NCBI GenBank assembly: GCA_003249035.1
Contig: QBMK01000014.1
Location: 62,001 to 126,000, forward strand
Origin: Pseudanabaena sp.
GTDB taxonomy: Bacteria; Cyanobacteriota; Cyanobacteriia; Pseudanabaenales; Pseudanabaenaceae
DNA: 64,000 nt
Direction of reading: 5' to 3'
Each line of letters opens with the position of its first letter. Positions within the stretch are counted from its first letter, which is position 1. A program made the position numbers and the translations under genes. A model generated the notes under the pieces. That model made no database searches and had not been told where the DNA came from. It saw only the letters and a list, made by a program, of their open reading frames with translations. This document shows, one piece after another, positions 44,695 to 53,592 of the stretch.

Positions 44695-47600
44695 CTAAGC
44701 CTTTAAAATCACACATAATCCTTGCTCTACAGACACCATCTGCCCCTCTTTACAGAGGATTTCAGTTACCTTACCTGTCACATTAGCAACTATTGTCATT
44801 TCCATTTTCATGGATTCTAAAACGATTAGACGATCGCCTGCTTTGACCTCACTACCAACTTGCACTACAATTTGCCAGACATTGGCGGGAATATGGGAAA
44901 TTACCAGTTCGCTATTGGGTGGAAGAATAAATTCATCGGAGTCAGGTATAGTATCGCGTAAGGTGTCTGCATCGATCAGGAGATTGTCGGCTACCCAGCG
45001 ATCGCGCTCTGCATCAAAGGATTGCTGTTGTTGAGCTTTAAAAATAGCCGCTTCATCGGCAATAGCCGCAAGAAAATCATTGTATTTCTTTAAACTAAAA
45101 GTTTCATATTCGATCCGTAGTTTAAATTTGCCATGGATAAAATCTTGTCGATGCTGTAGTAGCTCTGCTTCGGAGACAGGATAAAAACGAACCTGATCGA
45201 AGAAGCGTAACAGCCAAGGTTTTCCTGCCTCAAAATCAGGGGTTTGGCGATAGGTATTCCACATCTGTACCGTGCGACCAAAAAACTGATAGCCTCCAGG
45301 CCCTTCCATTCCATATACACACATATATGCGCCCCCAATTCCAACGGCATTTTCGGGAGTCCAAGTACGGGCAGGATTGTATTTGGTGGTGACAAGGCGA
45401 TGACGGGGATCGATAGGAGTCGCCACGGGAGCGCCTAAGTACACATCGCCTAAACCCAATACTAAGTAACTAGCATTAAAGATAATCTGCTTAACAGCTT
45501 CTACATCCGCTAAACCATTAATGCGCCGAATGAATTCAATATTACTGGGACACCAAGGCGCTTTGGGATTAACCGATCGCATATACTTCTCAATTGCCAA
45601 TTTGGTGGAGGCATCATCCCAAGATAGGGGCAGATAGACGATGCGCGTTGGCACTTCCATATCCGTAACAGGAGGCATCTCAGTTTCAGCGACAATCAAG
45701 ACCTCTAGCAATTGTTCTAGGGGCAAAATCTGGCTATCGTAATGTATTTGTAGCGATCGGATACCGGGGGTTAATTCTAAAATCCCAGCCAGAGGATTTT
45801 GGGCTAACCATTCCATTAGCGCATGAATCCGAAAACGAAGATTCAGATCGAGAACAAGTTCTCCATATTCAATGAGAATATTATCATCTCCCGAACGGCG
45901 ATACTTTACGGCAATTTCGTTGTCGGGTAATTCATGCAATATCGCTTCTCTACTCAAGGCGGCGATATTTAAGGTCGAATTGGGCGAGAGAGAGAATTCT
46001 GTAGATCTGCTTTCAGTATCAGCAGTGCTGAATTCTAAGGTCGCAACTTGAGAGTCTTGTTGAATTTTTTGCTGTAGAGCTTGCTCATGACTAATCCGCA
46101 CAAATCTGACCGTATTGCCTGGTTTGAGCTGACCAATCTTCCAGATCTCGGCAAGGGCAATGGTGGCAGGACAGACAAACCCGCCCAAGCTTGGTCCATC
46201 AACACCGAGAATGATGGGCATATCGCCGGTAAAATCGATCGCCCCCACCGCATAGGCATTGTCATGGATATTAGAAGGATGAAGCCCCGCTTCGCCGCCA
46301 TCGGTTCTCGCCCATTGTGGCTTTGCTCCAATTAATCTGATGCCAGTTCGAGCCGAGTTATAATGCACTTCCCAATCACTGGCAAAGAACATATCGATGT
46401 CATCATCGGTAAAGAAATCTGGTGCGCCATGAGGTCCATAAAGCACTCCTATTTCCCAATGTTGGGGATACTCAGGAATCAGGGCGGGGGGAAGACTCAA
46501 AAGTGTTGCAGCATCAATGGTTTGCTTGTCAGAAGGATTAAGCTTAAGCACATCGCCAATTCGTAAGATCCTTCCACAATGTCCACCAAATTTACCTAGG
46601 GTAAATGTTGATTTACTGCCGAGATAATCAGGTACGTCAAAACCATTTTGAACAGCTAAATACGATCGCAGCCCGTTGCCTGCGATCGCCTTCATTTGTA
46701 AAATGCTACCTTTATTTACCTGTATCGCTGTCCAATAGGCAATTGGATCACTATCCAATTCCGCTTGCATGGTCGCCCCTGTCAAACAAATTATCGTATC
46801 AACATTAAAACGGAGGGTCGCTCCATTAACTGTAAATTCCAGCGCCGCCGCAGATTCTGGATTGCCGACCAAACGATTGGCATATCTTAGGGCTAAGGTG
46901 TCCATTGCTCCCGAAGGTGGCACGCCAATATTCCAGTAGCCTATGCGCCCAGGGTAGTCCTGAATAGTGCTAAAAGTACCTGCTTCTAAGACATCTATGG
47001 TTCGCGGTGTATAGCTAAAATAATTCAAAAATTTGGTATGGATATGCCCCGATGTAAATTCAGGTGCTTGGAGGATTTGGGAAAGATAATCTAAGTTGGT
47101 TTCAATACCTGCAATTTGGGTATTACCTAAAGCCGATTGTAATTTGGCGATCGCATCGGTTCTTGTCTCCCCGTAGACGATCAATTTTGCTAACAAAGGA
47201 TCGTAATAGGGCATGATCTCTGTGCCAGTCTCAATCCAGCGATCGCAACGAATATCTTCTGGCAACCTGACCTCAGTTAAAACTCCCGAACTGGGCTGAA
47301 AGTTCTTAGTGGGATCTTCAGCATAAATTCTGACTTGGATAGAATGACCTTGAGGAGAATGCTCATAGGCATCAAAAAAACTAGTATCACCCGCCGCTAG
47401 ACGGATCATCCATTCCACTAAGTCAATCCCCGTAACCGTCTCTGTAACTCCATGCTCAACTTGGAGTCGCGTATTTACCTCTAAAAAATAAAATTCTTGG
47501 CGATCGCTATCAAACACAAATTCTACAGTCCCCGCTGACTGATAATTAACCGAGGCAACCAGTTTGAATGCTGCCTCGTAAAGTTGTTGACGCAAAGCCT

Positions 47601-48342
47601 CAGAAATATTAGGCGCAGGAGTCTCTTCAATCACTTTTTGATTGCGACGTTGCACTGAACAATCGCGATCGCCTAAGGTCAACACTCGTCCATTTCCATC
47701 GCCAAAAATTTGCACTTCGATATGTCGTGCCGACTCCACATAGCGTTCTAAATAAATACCACTTTGTTTGAAGTTATTTTGACTCAATCGCTGAACTGTC
47801 GCAAACAAATCTGGTAACTGAGCTTGGCTGCGACATAGCTGCAAGCCAATACCACCACCACCCGCCGTACTTTTGAGCATCACAGGATAACGGATCTTGT
47901 CAGCTTCCCTTAAAGCCTCCTCCACATCTGTCAATAGTCCAGTTCCTGGCAGTAATGGCACTTGGTTCTGAGCCGCTAATTCTCTAGCTGTATGCTTTAG
48001 TCCAAAGCTACGCATTTGGCTTGGCGTAGGCGCAATAAAAATAATTCCTTGACTGGCACAAGCTTCCGCAAATTCGGCATTTTCGCTCAAAAATCCATAG
48101 CCGGGATGAATTGCTTCTGCCCCTGTTTGTTTTGCTGCTTCTAAAATTCTTTCCCAACGTAAATAGCTCTCGGCAGCCAAGGCTCCTCCAATTTCGATCG
48201 CCTCGCTTGCCATGGACACATGCAGAGCATAGGCATCCGCTTGAGAATAAACGGCAACAGATTTAATACCCATGCGATCGCAGGTGCGAATGATCCGACA
48301 AGCAATTTCCCCACGGTTCGCAATTAGAATTTTAGAGAACAT
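44695..48342 (-). CDS. uca: Biotin-dependent guanidine/urea carboxylase
   Basis: A 1215-residue single-chain carboxylase. Domains: biotin carboxylase (1-445, with ANRGEIACRIIRT, STAGGGGIG, EVNTRLQVEHGVTE); carboxyltransferase halves (about 450-1080: LEAGTFSTIQDYPGRIGYW, ARTDGGEAGLHPSNIHDNAYA, YGMEGPGGYQFFGRT); and a biotinyl domain with Lys1179 in ESMKME. This is the urea amidolyase carboxylase architecture without the allophanate hydrolase domain. Homologues under guanidine-I riboswitches with DUF1989 partners prefer guanidine over urea (established for this family). The upstream riboswitch therefore argues for guanidine carboxylase, giving carboxyguanidine at the cost of ATP. It is the third gene of the leftward operon. 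Confidence 0.92.
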   Translation of the reverse strand: MFSKILIANRGEIACRIIRTCDRMGIKSVAVYSQADAYALHVSMASEAIEIGGALAAESYLRWERILEAAKQTGAEAIHPGYGFLSENAEFAEACASQGIIFIAPTPSQMRSFGLKHTARELAAQNQVPLLPGTGLLTDVEEALREADKIRYPVMLKSTAGGGGIGLQLCRSQAQLPDLFATVQRLSQNNFKQSGIYLERYVESARHIEVQIFGDGNGRVLTLGDRDCSVQRRNQKVIEETPAPNISEALRQQLYEAAFKLVASVNYQSAGTVEFVFDSDRQEFYFLEVNTRLQVEHGVTETVTGIDLVEWMIRLAAGDTSFFDAYEHSPQGHSIQVRIYAEDPTKNFQPSSGVLTEVRLPEDIRCDRWIETGTEIMPYYDPLLAKLIVYGETRTDAIAKLQSALGNTQIAGIETNLDYLSQILQAPEFTSGHIHTKFLNYFSYTPRTIDVLEAGTFSTIQDYPGRIGYWNIGVPPSGAMDTLALRYANRLVGNPESAAALEFTVNGATLRFNVDTIICLTGATMQAELDSDPIAYWTAIQVNKGSILQMKAIAGNGLRSYLAVQNGFDVPDYLGSKSTFTLGKFGGHCGRILRIGDVLKLNPSDKQTIDAATLLSLPPALIPEYPQHWEIGVLYGPHGAPDFFTDDDIDMFFASDWEVHYNSARTGIRLIGAKPQWARTDGGEAGLHPSNIHDNAYAVGAIDFTGDMPIILGVDGPSLGGFVCPATIALAEIWKIGQLKPGNTVRFVRISHEQALQQKIQQDSQVATLEFSTADTESRSTEFSLSPNSTLNIAALSREAILHELPDNEIAVKYRRSGDDNILIEYGELVLDLNLRFRIHALMEWLAQNPLAGILELTPGIRSLQIHYDSQILPLEQLLEVLIVAETEMPPVTDMEVPTRIVYLPLSWDDASTKLAIEKYMRSVNPKAPWCPSNIEFIRRINGLADVEAVKQIIFNASYLVLGLGDVYLGAPVATPIDPRHRLVTTKYNPARTWTPENAVGIGGAYMCVYGMEGPGGYQFFGRTVQMWNTYRQTPDFEAGKPWLLRFFDQVRFYPVSEAELLQHRQDFIHGKFKLRIEYETFSLKKYNDFLAAIADEAAIFKAQQQQSFDAERDRWVADNLLIDADTLRDTIPDSDEFILPPNSELVISHIPANVWQIVVQVGSEVKAGDRLIVLESMKMEMTIVANVTGKVTEILCKEGQMVSVEQGLCVILKA

Positions 48343-48379
48343 AAATTAGTATTATTAAAATGATGAAGATTTAGTCAAT

Positions 48380-48412
48380 AGTTATGGGCAGTGCAAAGCA
48401 CTGCCCATAACT
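48380..48412. repeat. Palindrome inside the guanidine operon
   Basis: AGTTATGGGCAGTGC (48380-48394) pairs with GCACTGCCCATAACT (48398-48412) around AAA with GC clamps. It lies in the 88-bp gap between the second DUF1989 gene and the carboxylase gene, all transcribed leftwards. There is no T-run. Confidence 0.7.
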
Positions 48413-48430
48413 ACATTGTTTTGCGCCTAG

Positions 48431-49168
<738 letters not shown>

Positions 49169-49263
49169 AAGCCTTGCCTAGTAACGGTTTCAGGGGATTT
49201 TGGCGTTCTATTTTTGATTTTTTGTCCTGTACTTAGGTTGTGGTTAATAAAGGCGAAATTAAA

Positions 49264-49998
49264 CTAGTGGGCTAAAATCGATAATTCTTCAAAATAGGCA
49301 TCCGTATTTTGAAATCCCCTGATCGCCTCTGGGCAACTTGTACGACAGAGATCGTCGCTTGTGGGGGCAGGAGATTTCCAAACAGTGACTTGAATGGGTT
49401 GAGGATCGTACACAGGATTAGTATCGAGGACGTGTGGAGTATTAGAGATCACTGCCAATACGTTCATCTCAGCACGCAAATCAATAAAATCTCCAGCTTG
49501 AGCGACCTGCTCGGCCCAAACCAGATTTCCGTTCCCATCCACCGCAACATGACCAAACCAGTTCACATTAGGCATGATGTCGCGTTTACCCATATTCCGT
49601 TTTGCCAATGCTAATAGAAAATTATCCCGCGCACTGCGATAGAAACTATCTTCTCCATATTTAGCCGAATTAGTTGCTGCATTACTACATCCAGCTAGGG
49701 TGTCATGACTTCCGCAAGTATCTTCTGTAATCGAAAATAAGACCCGCCCCATGTCGGTATATAGCAATTTACCTTTTGTGAGGAATGCATTAAATTGAAT
49801 TTTAGCGGTGTCGGCTGCATTGTAACGCTCAATCACGTTATCTGCGTTGTAGCAAAGAAAGGATAAGCCCCTAGAACCTTCAGGTGCAGAGATCCGAAGT
49901 GTTGTTCCCTTCTTAATCAGGCGTGACCAATAGGTTCCACCAGGAATAGCTTCATCCCAAATTATTAATGCTGGATCGAGGTTAGATTTTGTAAGCAT
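49264..49998 (-). CDS. DUF1989 protein, carboxyguanidine deiminase subunit (CgdA/CgdB-like)
   Basis: A 244-residue paralogue of the next gene. It carries SRLIKKGTTLRISAPEGSRG, the metal-site segment DTCGSHDTLAGCSNAATN (about 87-104) and IMPNVNWFGHVAVD. A clear ribosome-binding site AAGGAG lies 7 bases before the ATG. As the first gene after the leftward guanidine-I riboswitch it would be expressed when guanidine accumulates. With its partner it should form the heteromeric deiminase acting after the carboxylase. The 95-bp gap between the two DUF1989 genes holds no clear element. Confidence 0.87.
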   Translation of the reverse strand: MLTKSNLDPALIIWDEAIPGGTYWSRLIKKGTTLRISAPEGSRGLSFLCYNADNVIERYNAADTAKIQFNAFLTKGKLLYTDMGRVLFSITEDTCGSHDTLAGCSNAATNSAKYGEDSFYRSARDNFLLALAKRNMGKRDIMPNVNWFGHVAVDGNGNLVWAEQVAQAGDFIDLRAEMNVLAVISNTPHVLDTNPVYDPQPIQVTVWKSPAPTSDDLCRTSCPEAIRGFQNTDAYFEELSILAH

Positions 49999-50045
49999 GA
50001 TTAACTCCTTAAAGAAATAACTATGAAGAGCATACCTACAATAGC

Positions 50046-50256
50046 GAAAGCCCAGGAAGCCCTGAACAGTAACTCGCCATTGAGTTTGCTGTCATTTGAC
50101 TCTCCCGGGCTTTTATCCCTCCGTGTGGCCAATTCCTAATCGAATTAAGATTATTTCTAATTAATCGATTAAAAATGGTTGCTTCTCTTGGACCAGTCAC
50201 CACACTCAACGCAATTTTTGAAAGCTGAAATTGAATGCGATCGGAACCCTAGAAGC
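50046..50256 (-). promoter_or_regulatory. Guanidine-I (ykkC class) riboswitch controlling the carboxylase operon
   Basis: Read leftwards, the RNA has the 5' conserved CTAGGGTTCCG (50242-50252), then CTGGTCCAAGAGAAGCAA (near 50178-50195) and the diagnostic ACACGGAGGGATAAAAGCCC (50107-50126) followed by GGGAGA. The 3' aptamer strand AAAGCCCGGGA can instead pair with TCCTGGGCTTT at 50047-50057, giving an alternative 11-bp stem that may be the expression platform. No strong U-run follows that stem, so control may act on translation or be an imperfect terminator. It leads into the two DUF1989 genes and the carboxylase. Confidence 0.9.
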
Positions 50257-50490
50257 GAATATTTTTAAATCAGTATGCATTTGATTCTACATTAATACTC
50301 TCAAAACAGCACCACAAATTATATTAAAAATTAGTTTTTCCACAATTATCATGTTCGATAATATCCTGCTTTTGTATATTCAAGCACAAATACTTTGTGG
50401 TCTACTTGATAGCTTGTTTTGAAAGAAAGGTTTTCGATTACAAATATTTTTTTTAGAAATAGCGGTATTACCAATTTCACAGAAAATTTA
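50257..50490. promoter_or_regulatory. Divergent promoter region between the two riboswitches
   Basis: About 230 bp of AT-rich DNA separates the 5' ends of the two guanidine-I riboswitches, so both promoters must lie here. I could not define -10/-35 boxes or an operator with certainty. A 63-codon frame on the minus strand crosses it and is not a convincing gene. Confidence 0.55.
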
Positions 50491-50492
50491 AT

Positions 50493-50674
50493 TGCTTCTA
50501 GGGTTCCGATTTGGTAAGGGTAATGATTACTTATTTCCAAACTAAGTGCTGGTCCAAGAGAAGCAGGTCAACTACCTTTATTATTAATTTAATGGGTTTA
50601 GTTGGTTACACGGAGGGATAAAAGCCCGGGAGGAACTTCAGTATTACCATCTGAAAGTTTCTTCCGGGCTTTTC
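50493..50674 (+). promoter_or_regulatory. Guanidine-I (ykkC class) riboswitch with terminator, controlling the ABC importer
   Basis: The conserved CTAGGGTTCCG (50498-50508), CTGGTCCAAGAGAAGCAGG (near 50549-50567) and ACACGGAGGGATAAAAGCCC (50608-50627) are all present. AAAAGCCCGGGAGGAA (50620-50635) can pair with TTCTTCCGGGCTTTT (50659-50673), a terminator stem followed by the T-rich CCATTTTATT. That stem uses the 3' aptamer strand, the usual layout of a transcription-terminating ON switch. It leads into the ABC transporter operon at 50709. Confidence 0.93.
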
Positions 50675-50708
50675 CATTTTATTAACTTTTGCATACCAAT
50701 TCTCTAAA

Positions 50709-51776
50709 ATGACTGTCATGAAATTGCGATCGCTTCTATCCTCTCTTCTCATATTTTCCATCGTTTTAACTCTCGCTATTAGTTGCACAAATCCTGCTAG
50801 CAATATGCAAACTACTGTTAGCACCCCAACGAGTGACTCACATAATAAAGCGCCAGCAGATTCATTGCGCTTAGGATTTAGCGCTTGGCCGGGATGGTTT
50901 CCTTGGCAAGTTGCACAAGACGAAGGCAAGTTCACGAAGAATAATCTCACCGTTGACTTAAAATGGTTTGATGGTTATTTAGAATCGATAAGTACTTTAA
51001 TTGCAGGGCAAATCGATGCCAACAGTCAAACATTAGGAGATACAGTTAGCTCTGTTGCTGGGGGAGCCGATCAGGTGATTGTTCTGGTAAATGACAATTC
51101 AACTGGTAACGACAAAATTATTGTTAGTGCAGAGATTAACTCGATCGCCGATCTTAAGGGTAAAAAAGTCGCAGCCGAAGAAGGTACAGTCGATCATTTT
51201 CTACTGCTATTAGGGATGAAAAAAGCTGGTCTATCACCGCAAGACATCCAATTTGTCCCTCTCGAAACTGGTAAAGCTGCTACTGCCTTCGTCGGTGGAC
51301 AGGTAGATGCTGTAGCCGTATTTGCCCCATTTACGACCCAAGCGTTAAAACGAGCTGGAAGTAAAGAACTATTCAGTTCTAAGGATTTTCCAGGGGCTAT
51401 TTCCGATCACTTGGTATTCACTCGCAAATTTGTTGATGCTAATCCTGAAAAAGTTCAAGCCGCAGTAGATTCATGGTTTGCGACGCTTGACTACATTAAG
51501 GCAAATCCAGCTAAAGCCAATGAAATTATGGCAAAACGTGCGGGCGTAAGTTTGGATGAGTACGCACAGTACGCTGATGGTACTAAAATCTTTACGGTTG
51601 AAGAAAATCTCAAAGCTTTTGAAGTGGGCGAAGATATGAACTCTTTACCATTCGCAGCAAAAGAAATGAGTAAATTCTTAAATGAGGTTGGGTTGGCTAA
51701 GACCTCTCCTGACACCAGCAAGATGTTTGACGATCGCTTTGTCAAGGCCTATGCCAAAAAAGTGAAAACCCTCTAA
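50709..51776 (+). CDS. ABC transporter substrate-binding lipoprotein (guanidine-type, NitT/TauT family)
   Basis: A 355-residue exported protein. The signal peptide ends in a lipobox (LTLAISC, Cys near 27). The mature part is a NMT1/SsuA-like domain: LRLGFSAWPGWFPWQVAQDEG, the YLESISTLIAGQIDA segment, and LKGKKVAAEEGTVDHFLL. The ligand cannot be read from sequence, but the riboswitch directly upstream and the guanidine catabolic operon on the other side point to guanidine or a guanidinium compound. It starts the rightward operon binding protein-permease-ATPase. Confidence 0.9.
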   Translation: MTVMKLRSLLSSLLIFSIVLTLAISCTNPASNMQTTVSTPTSDSHNKAPADSLRLGFSAWPGWFPWQVAQDEGKFTKNNLTVDLKWFDGYLESISTLIAGQIDANSQTLGDTVSSVAGGADQVIVLVNDNSTGNDKIIVSAEINSIADLKGKKVAAEEGTVDHFLLLLGMKKAGLSPQDIQFVPLETGKAATAFVGGQVDAVAVFAPFTTQALKRAGSKELFSSKDFPGAISDHLVFTRKFVDANPEKVQAAVDSWFATLDYIKANPAKANEIMAKRAGVSLDEYAQYADGTKIFTVEENLKAFEVGEDMNSLPFAAKEMSKFLNEVGLAKTSPDTSKMFDDRFVKAYAKKVKTL

Positions 51777-51781
51777 ACACG

Positions 51782-52627
51782 ATGAATGAACCACCCAAAT
51801 CAATTCGTGAATTTATCAGGCCGAGAAAGGTTAACTCCAGTGTGTTTTGGCAAATTGCGGAAGAATTGCCCCCTAGACTAAACACAGTCCTGATCGTCAC
51901 TTCGATAGCTCTACCATTCTCACTATGGTGGGCTATCACAACATTTGGAAATATTGATACGAAGTTTTTGCCATCACCTGCACAAGTAGCTACTGCATTT
52001 ATAAGATTGTGGAGTACTGGCGAAATTCAAAAAGATACACTCGCAAGTCTATGGCGAGTAAGTGTAGGGGCTTTACTGGTGGGTTTGTTCTCAATTCCTA
52101 TTGGAGTCTTAATGGGAAGTTTTGCTAGCATTCGTGCCTTATTGGAGCCTCTGTTTGGCTTGATTCGCTATATGCCTGCACCAGCTTTTATTCCTTTATT
52201 AATTCTTTATTTAGGCATTGGAGAAGAGCCGAAAATCACTCTAATTTTTATCGGGGTATTCTTTTTCAATTCCTTAATGGTGATGGATACCGTCAAGTTT
52301 GTCCCTAAGGAGTTAATTGAATCTACCTATATTCTGGGCGGTACACGTAGATCGGCATTGCTTCAAGTTATATTTCCCCATGTACTGCCTGGAATCCTTG
52401 ATGCTTGCCGCATTAACTTAGCGGCTGCTTGGCAGTTAGTAATTGTCTCAGAGTTAATTGCCGCTACGGAAGGTTTAGGTAGACGCATCAGTGTTGCGGG
52501 GAGATTTCTAAAAACCGACGAGATTTTTGTAGGATTGATTGTAATTGGTGTGATTGGTCTATCCTTCGATCTTTTTTTCCAAGCAATGATTCGGTTTTCT
52601 TGTAAGTGGGCAAGTCAAAAAATGTAA
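51782..52627 (+). CDS. ABC transporter permease (guanidine-type)
   Basis: A 281-residue permease of the NitT/TauT class with about six membrane helices and the EAA loop ESTYILGGTRRSALLQVIFPHVLPG (about residues 180-205). It starts 6 bases after the binding-protein stop. Upstream of the first helix the cytoplasmic N-terminus is about 35 residues long (RPRKVNSSVFWQIAEELPPR). It would form the homodimeric channel of the importer. Confidence 0.92.
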   Translation: MNEPPKSIREFIRPRKVNSSVFWQIAEELPPRLNTVLIVTSIALPFSLWWAITTFGNIDTKFLPSPAQVATAFIRLWSTGEIQKDTLASLWRVSVGALLVGLFSIPIGVLMGSFASIRALLEPLFGLIRYMPAPAFIPLLILYLGIGEEPKITLIFIGVFFFNSLMVMDTVKFVPKELIESTYILGGTRRSALLQVIFPHVLPGILDACRINLAAAWQLVIVSELIAATEGLGRRISVAGRFLKTDEIFVGLIVIGVIGLSFDLFFQAMIRFSCKWASQKM

Positions 52628-52664
52628 TTGTGCTGCGGGCGTTTCGCGCCCACAACACAATTAC
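52624..52664. repeat. Palindrome inside the ABC operon
   Basis: Imperfect 19-bp arms (52624-52642 / 52646-52664) with a TTC loop lie between the permease stop and the ATPase gene. Some arm positions mismatch, so it is partly decayed. A leaky terminator here could lower ATPase expression. Confidence 0.62.
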
Positions 52665-52688
52665 TAAATTTTTTATTAGGAGCAAATT

Positions 52689-53456
52689 ATGTATATACAA
52701 ATCAAGAATCTCCATAAGAGCTTTCCTACCAAAAATGGACAGCTTGTTGTCTTAAAGGATATTAATATCAATATTTCTCAAGGTGAATATATTTGTGCTG
52801 TTGGAGCTTCAGGATCTGGCAAATCTACGTTATTAAGGCAGATAGCTGGGCTCGATCGCCCTACCTCTGGCGAGGTAATTGTTGACGGTCAGTTAATTAA
52901 CGCTCCAGGACACGATCGCGGCATGATCTTTCAAAACTACACCCTTTATCCTTGGATGAGCGTTTTAGAAAATGCTGAATTTGGGCTTAAGTTGTTGGGT
53001 GTCCCGAAAAAGCTCCGTAAAGAACGCGCCAGTTACTATTTAGATGTTGTTGGTTTGTCCCAGTTTAGTAAAGCTTTGCCCAAGCAATTATCGGGGGGGA
53101 TGAAACAACGGGTTGCGATCGCTCGGGCTCTAGCCTCTGAGCCAAAAGTTCTACTTATGGATGAACCTTTCTCAGCGTTGGACGTTCACACCAAAGAAAC
53201 CATGCATGAATTTATGATTGATCTTTGGCAGCGAACCAATATCACTATTTTTATGATTACTCACGATGTAGAGGAGTCAGTGTTTTTAGCGAACCGCATC
53301 TACGCTCTCGGTTCGAGACCAGGCACTGTCAGAAAGGAAATCACCATCAACCTTCCCGATCGCAGTGCTTCCGTTAAAAGGCACAAGATATTTCATGATT
53401 ATCGTGACGAACTGATGGAATTATTGCGCCAACATGGGAAAGAAGTTTCCCAATAA
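52689..53456 (+). CDS. ABC transporter ATP-binding protein (guanidine-type)
   Basis: A 255-residue ATPase with Walker A GASGSGKST (about 38-46), Q-loop FQNYTLYPW, signature LSGGMKQR (about 136-143), Walker B VLLMDEPFSALD and switch His in MITHDVEES. It is of the NitT/TauT/SsuB type that pairs with the upstream permease. A ribosome-binding site AGGAG precedes the ATG. It is the last gene of the riboswitch-controlled import operon. Confidence 0.94.
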   Translation: MYIQIKNLHKSFPTKNGQLVVLKDININISQGEYICAVGASGSGKSTLLRQIAGLDRPTSGEVIVDGQLINAPGHDRGMIFQNYTLYPWMSVLENAEFGLKLLGVPKKLRKERASYYLDVVGLSQFSKALPKQLSGGMKQRVAIARALASEPKVLLMDEPFSALDVHTKETMHEFMIDLWQRTNITIFMITHDVEESVFLANRIYALGSRPGTVRKEITINLPDRSASVKRHKIFHDYRDELMELLRQHGKEVSQ

Positions 53457-53463
53457 ATATAGC

Positions 53464-53533
53464 AAAACCCAAAAGATGAGTGGCGGCGCTTCGCGCCGCC
53501 ACTCATCTTTTGGGTTTTATGTCCTAAGCAAAA
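53464..53533. repeat. MITE-like element B, copy 2
   Basis: A perfect 26-bp palindrome (53464-53489 / 53493-53518) with a TTC triloop begins AAAACCCAAAA and has the tip GGCGGCGC as in copy 1. The right flank ATGTCCTAAGCAAAA is identical to copy 1. Its right edge abuts a fragment of a Uma2 gene. Confidence 0.83.
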
Positions 53534-53592
53534 ATCTGCACTCAAATCATTTCGGCAAGCACTATAGACGATATTGCCGATATATCTCACTA
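53532..53592 (+). pseudogene. Uma2 3'-end remnant overlapping the HDAC-like gene
   Basis: The bases encode KSALKSFRQAL and a stop, nearly the same as the KSALKAFRQGL end of the intact Uma2 gene at 44048-44656. Similarity continues for about 25 bases past the stop. On the opposite strand the same bases encode the C-terminus of the HDAC-like protein. The rest of the Uma2 gene is missing; element B copy 2 stands where its body would begin. Confidence 0.7.

Noticed and set aside
50349-50540. 63-codon minus-strand frame between the riboswitches
   Set aside because: It runs through the promoter region and into the complement of a riboswitch; base composition is that of AT-rich intergenic DNA.
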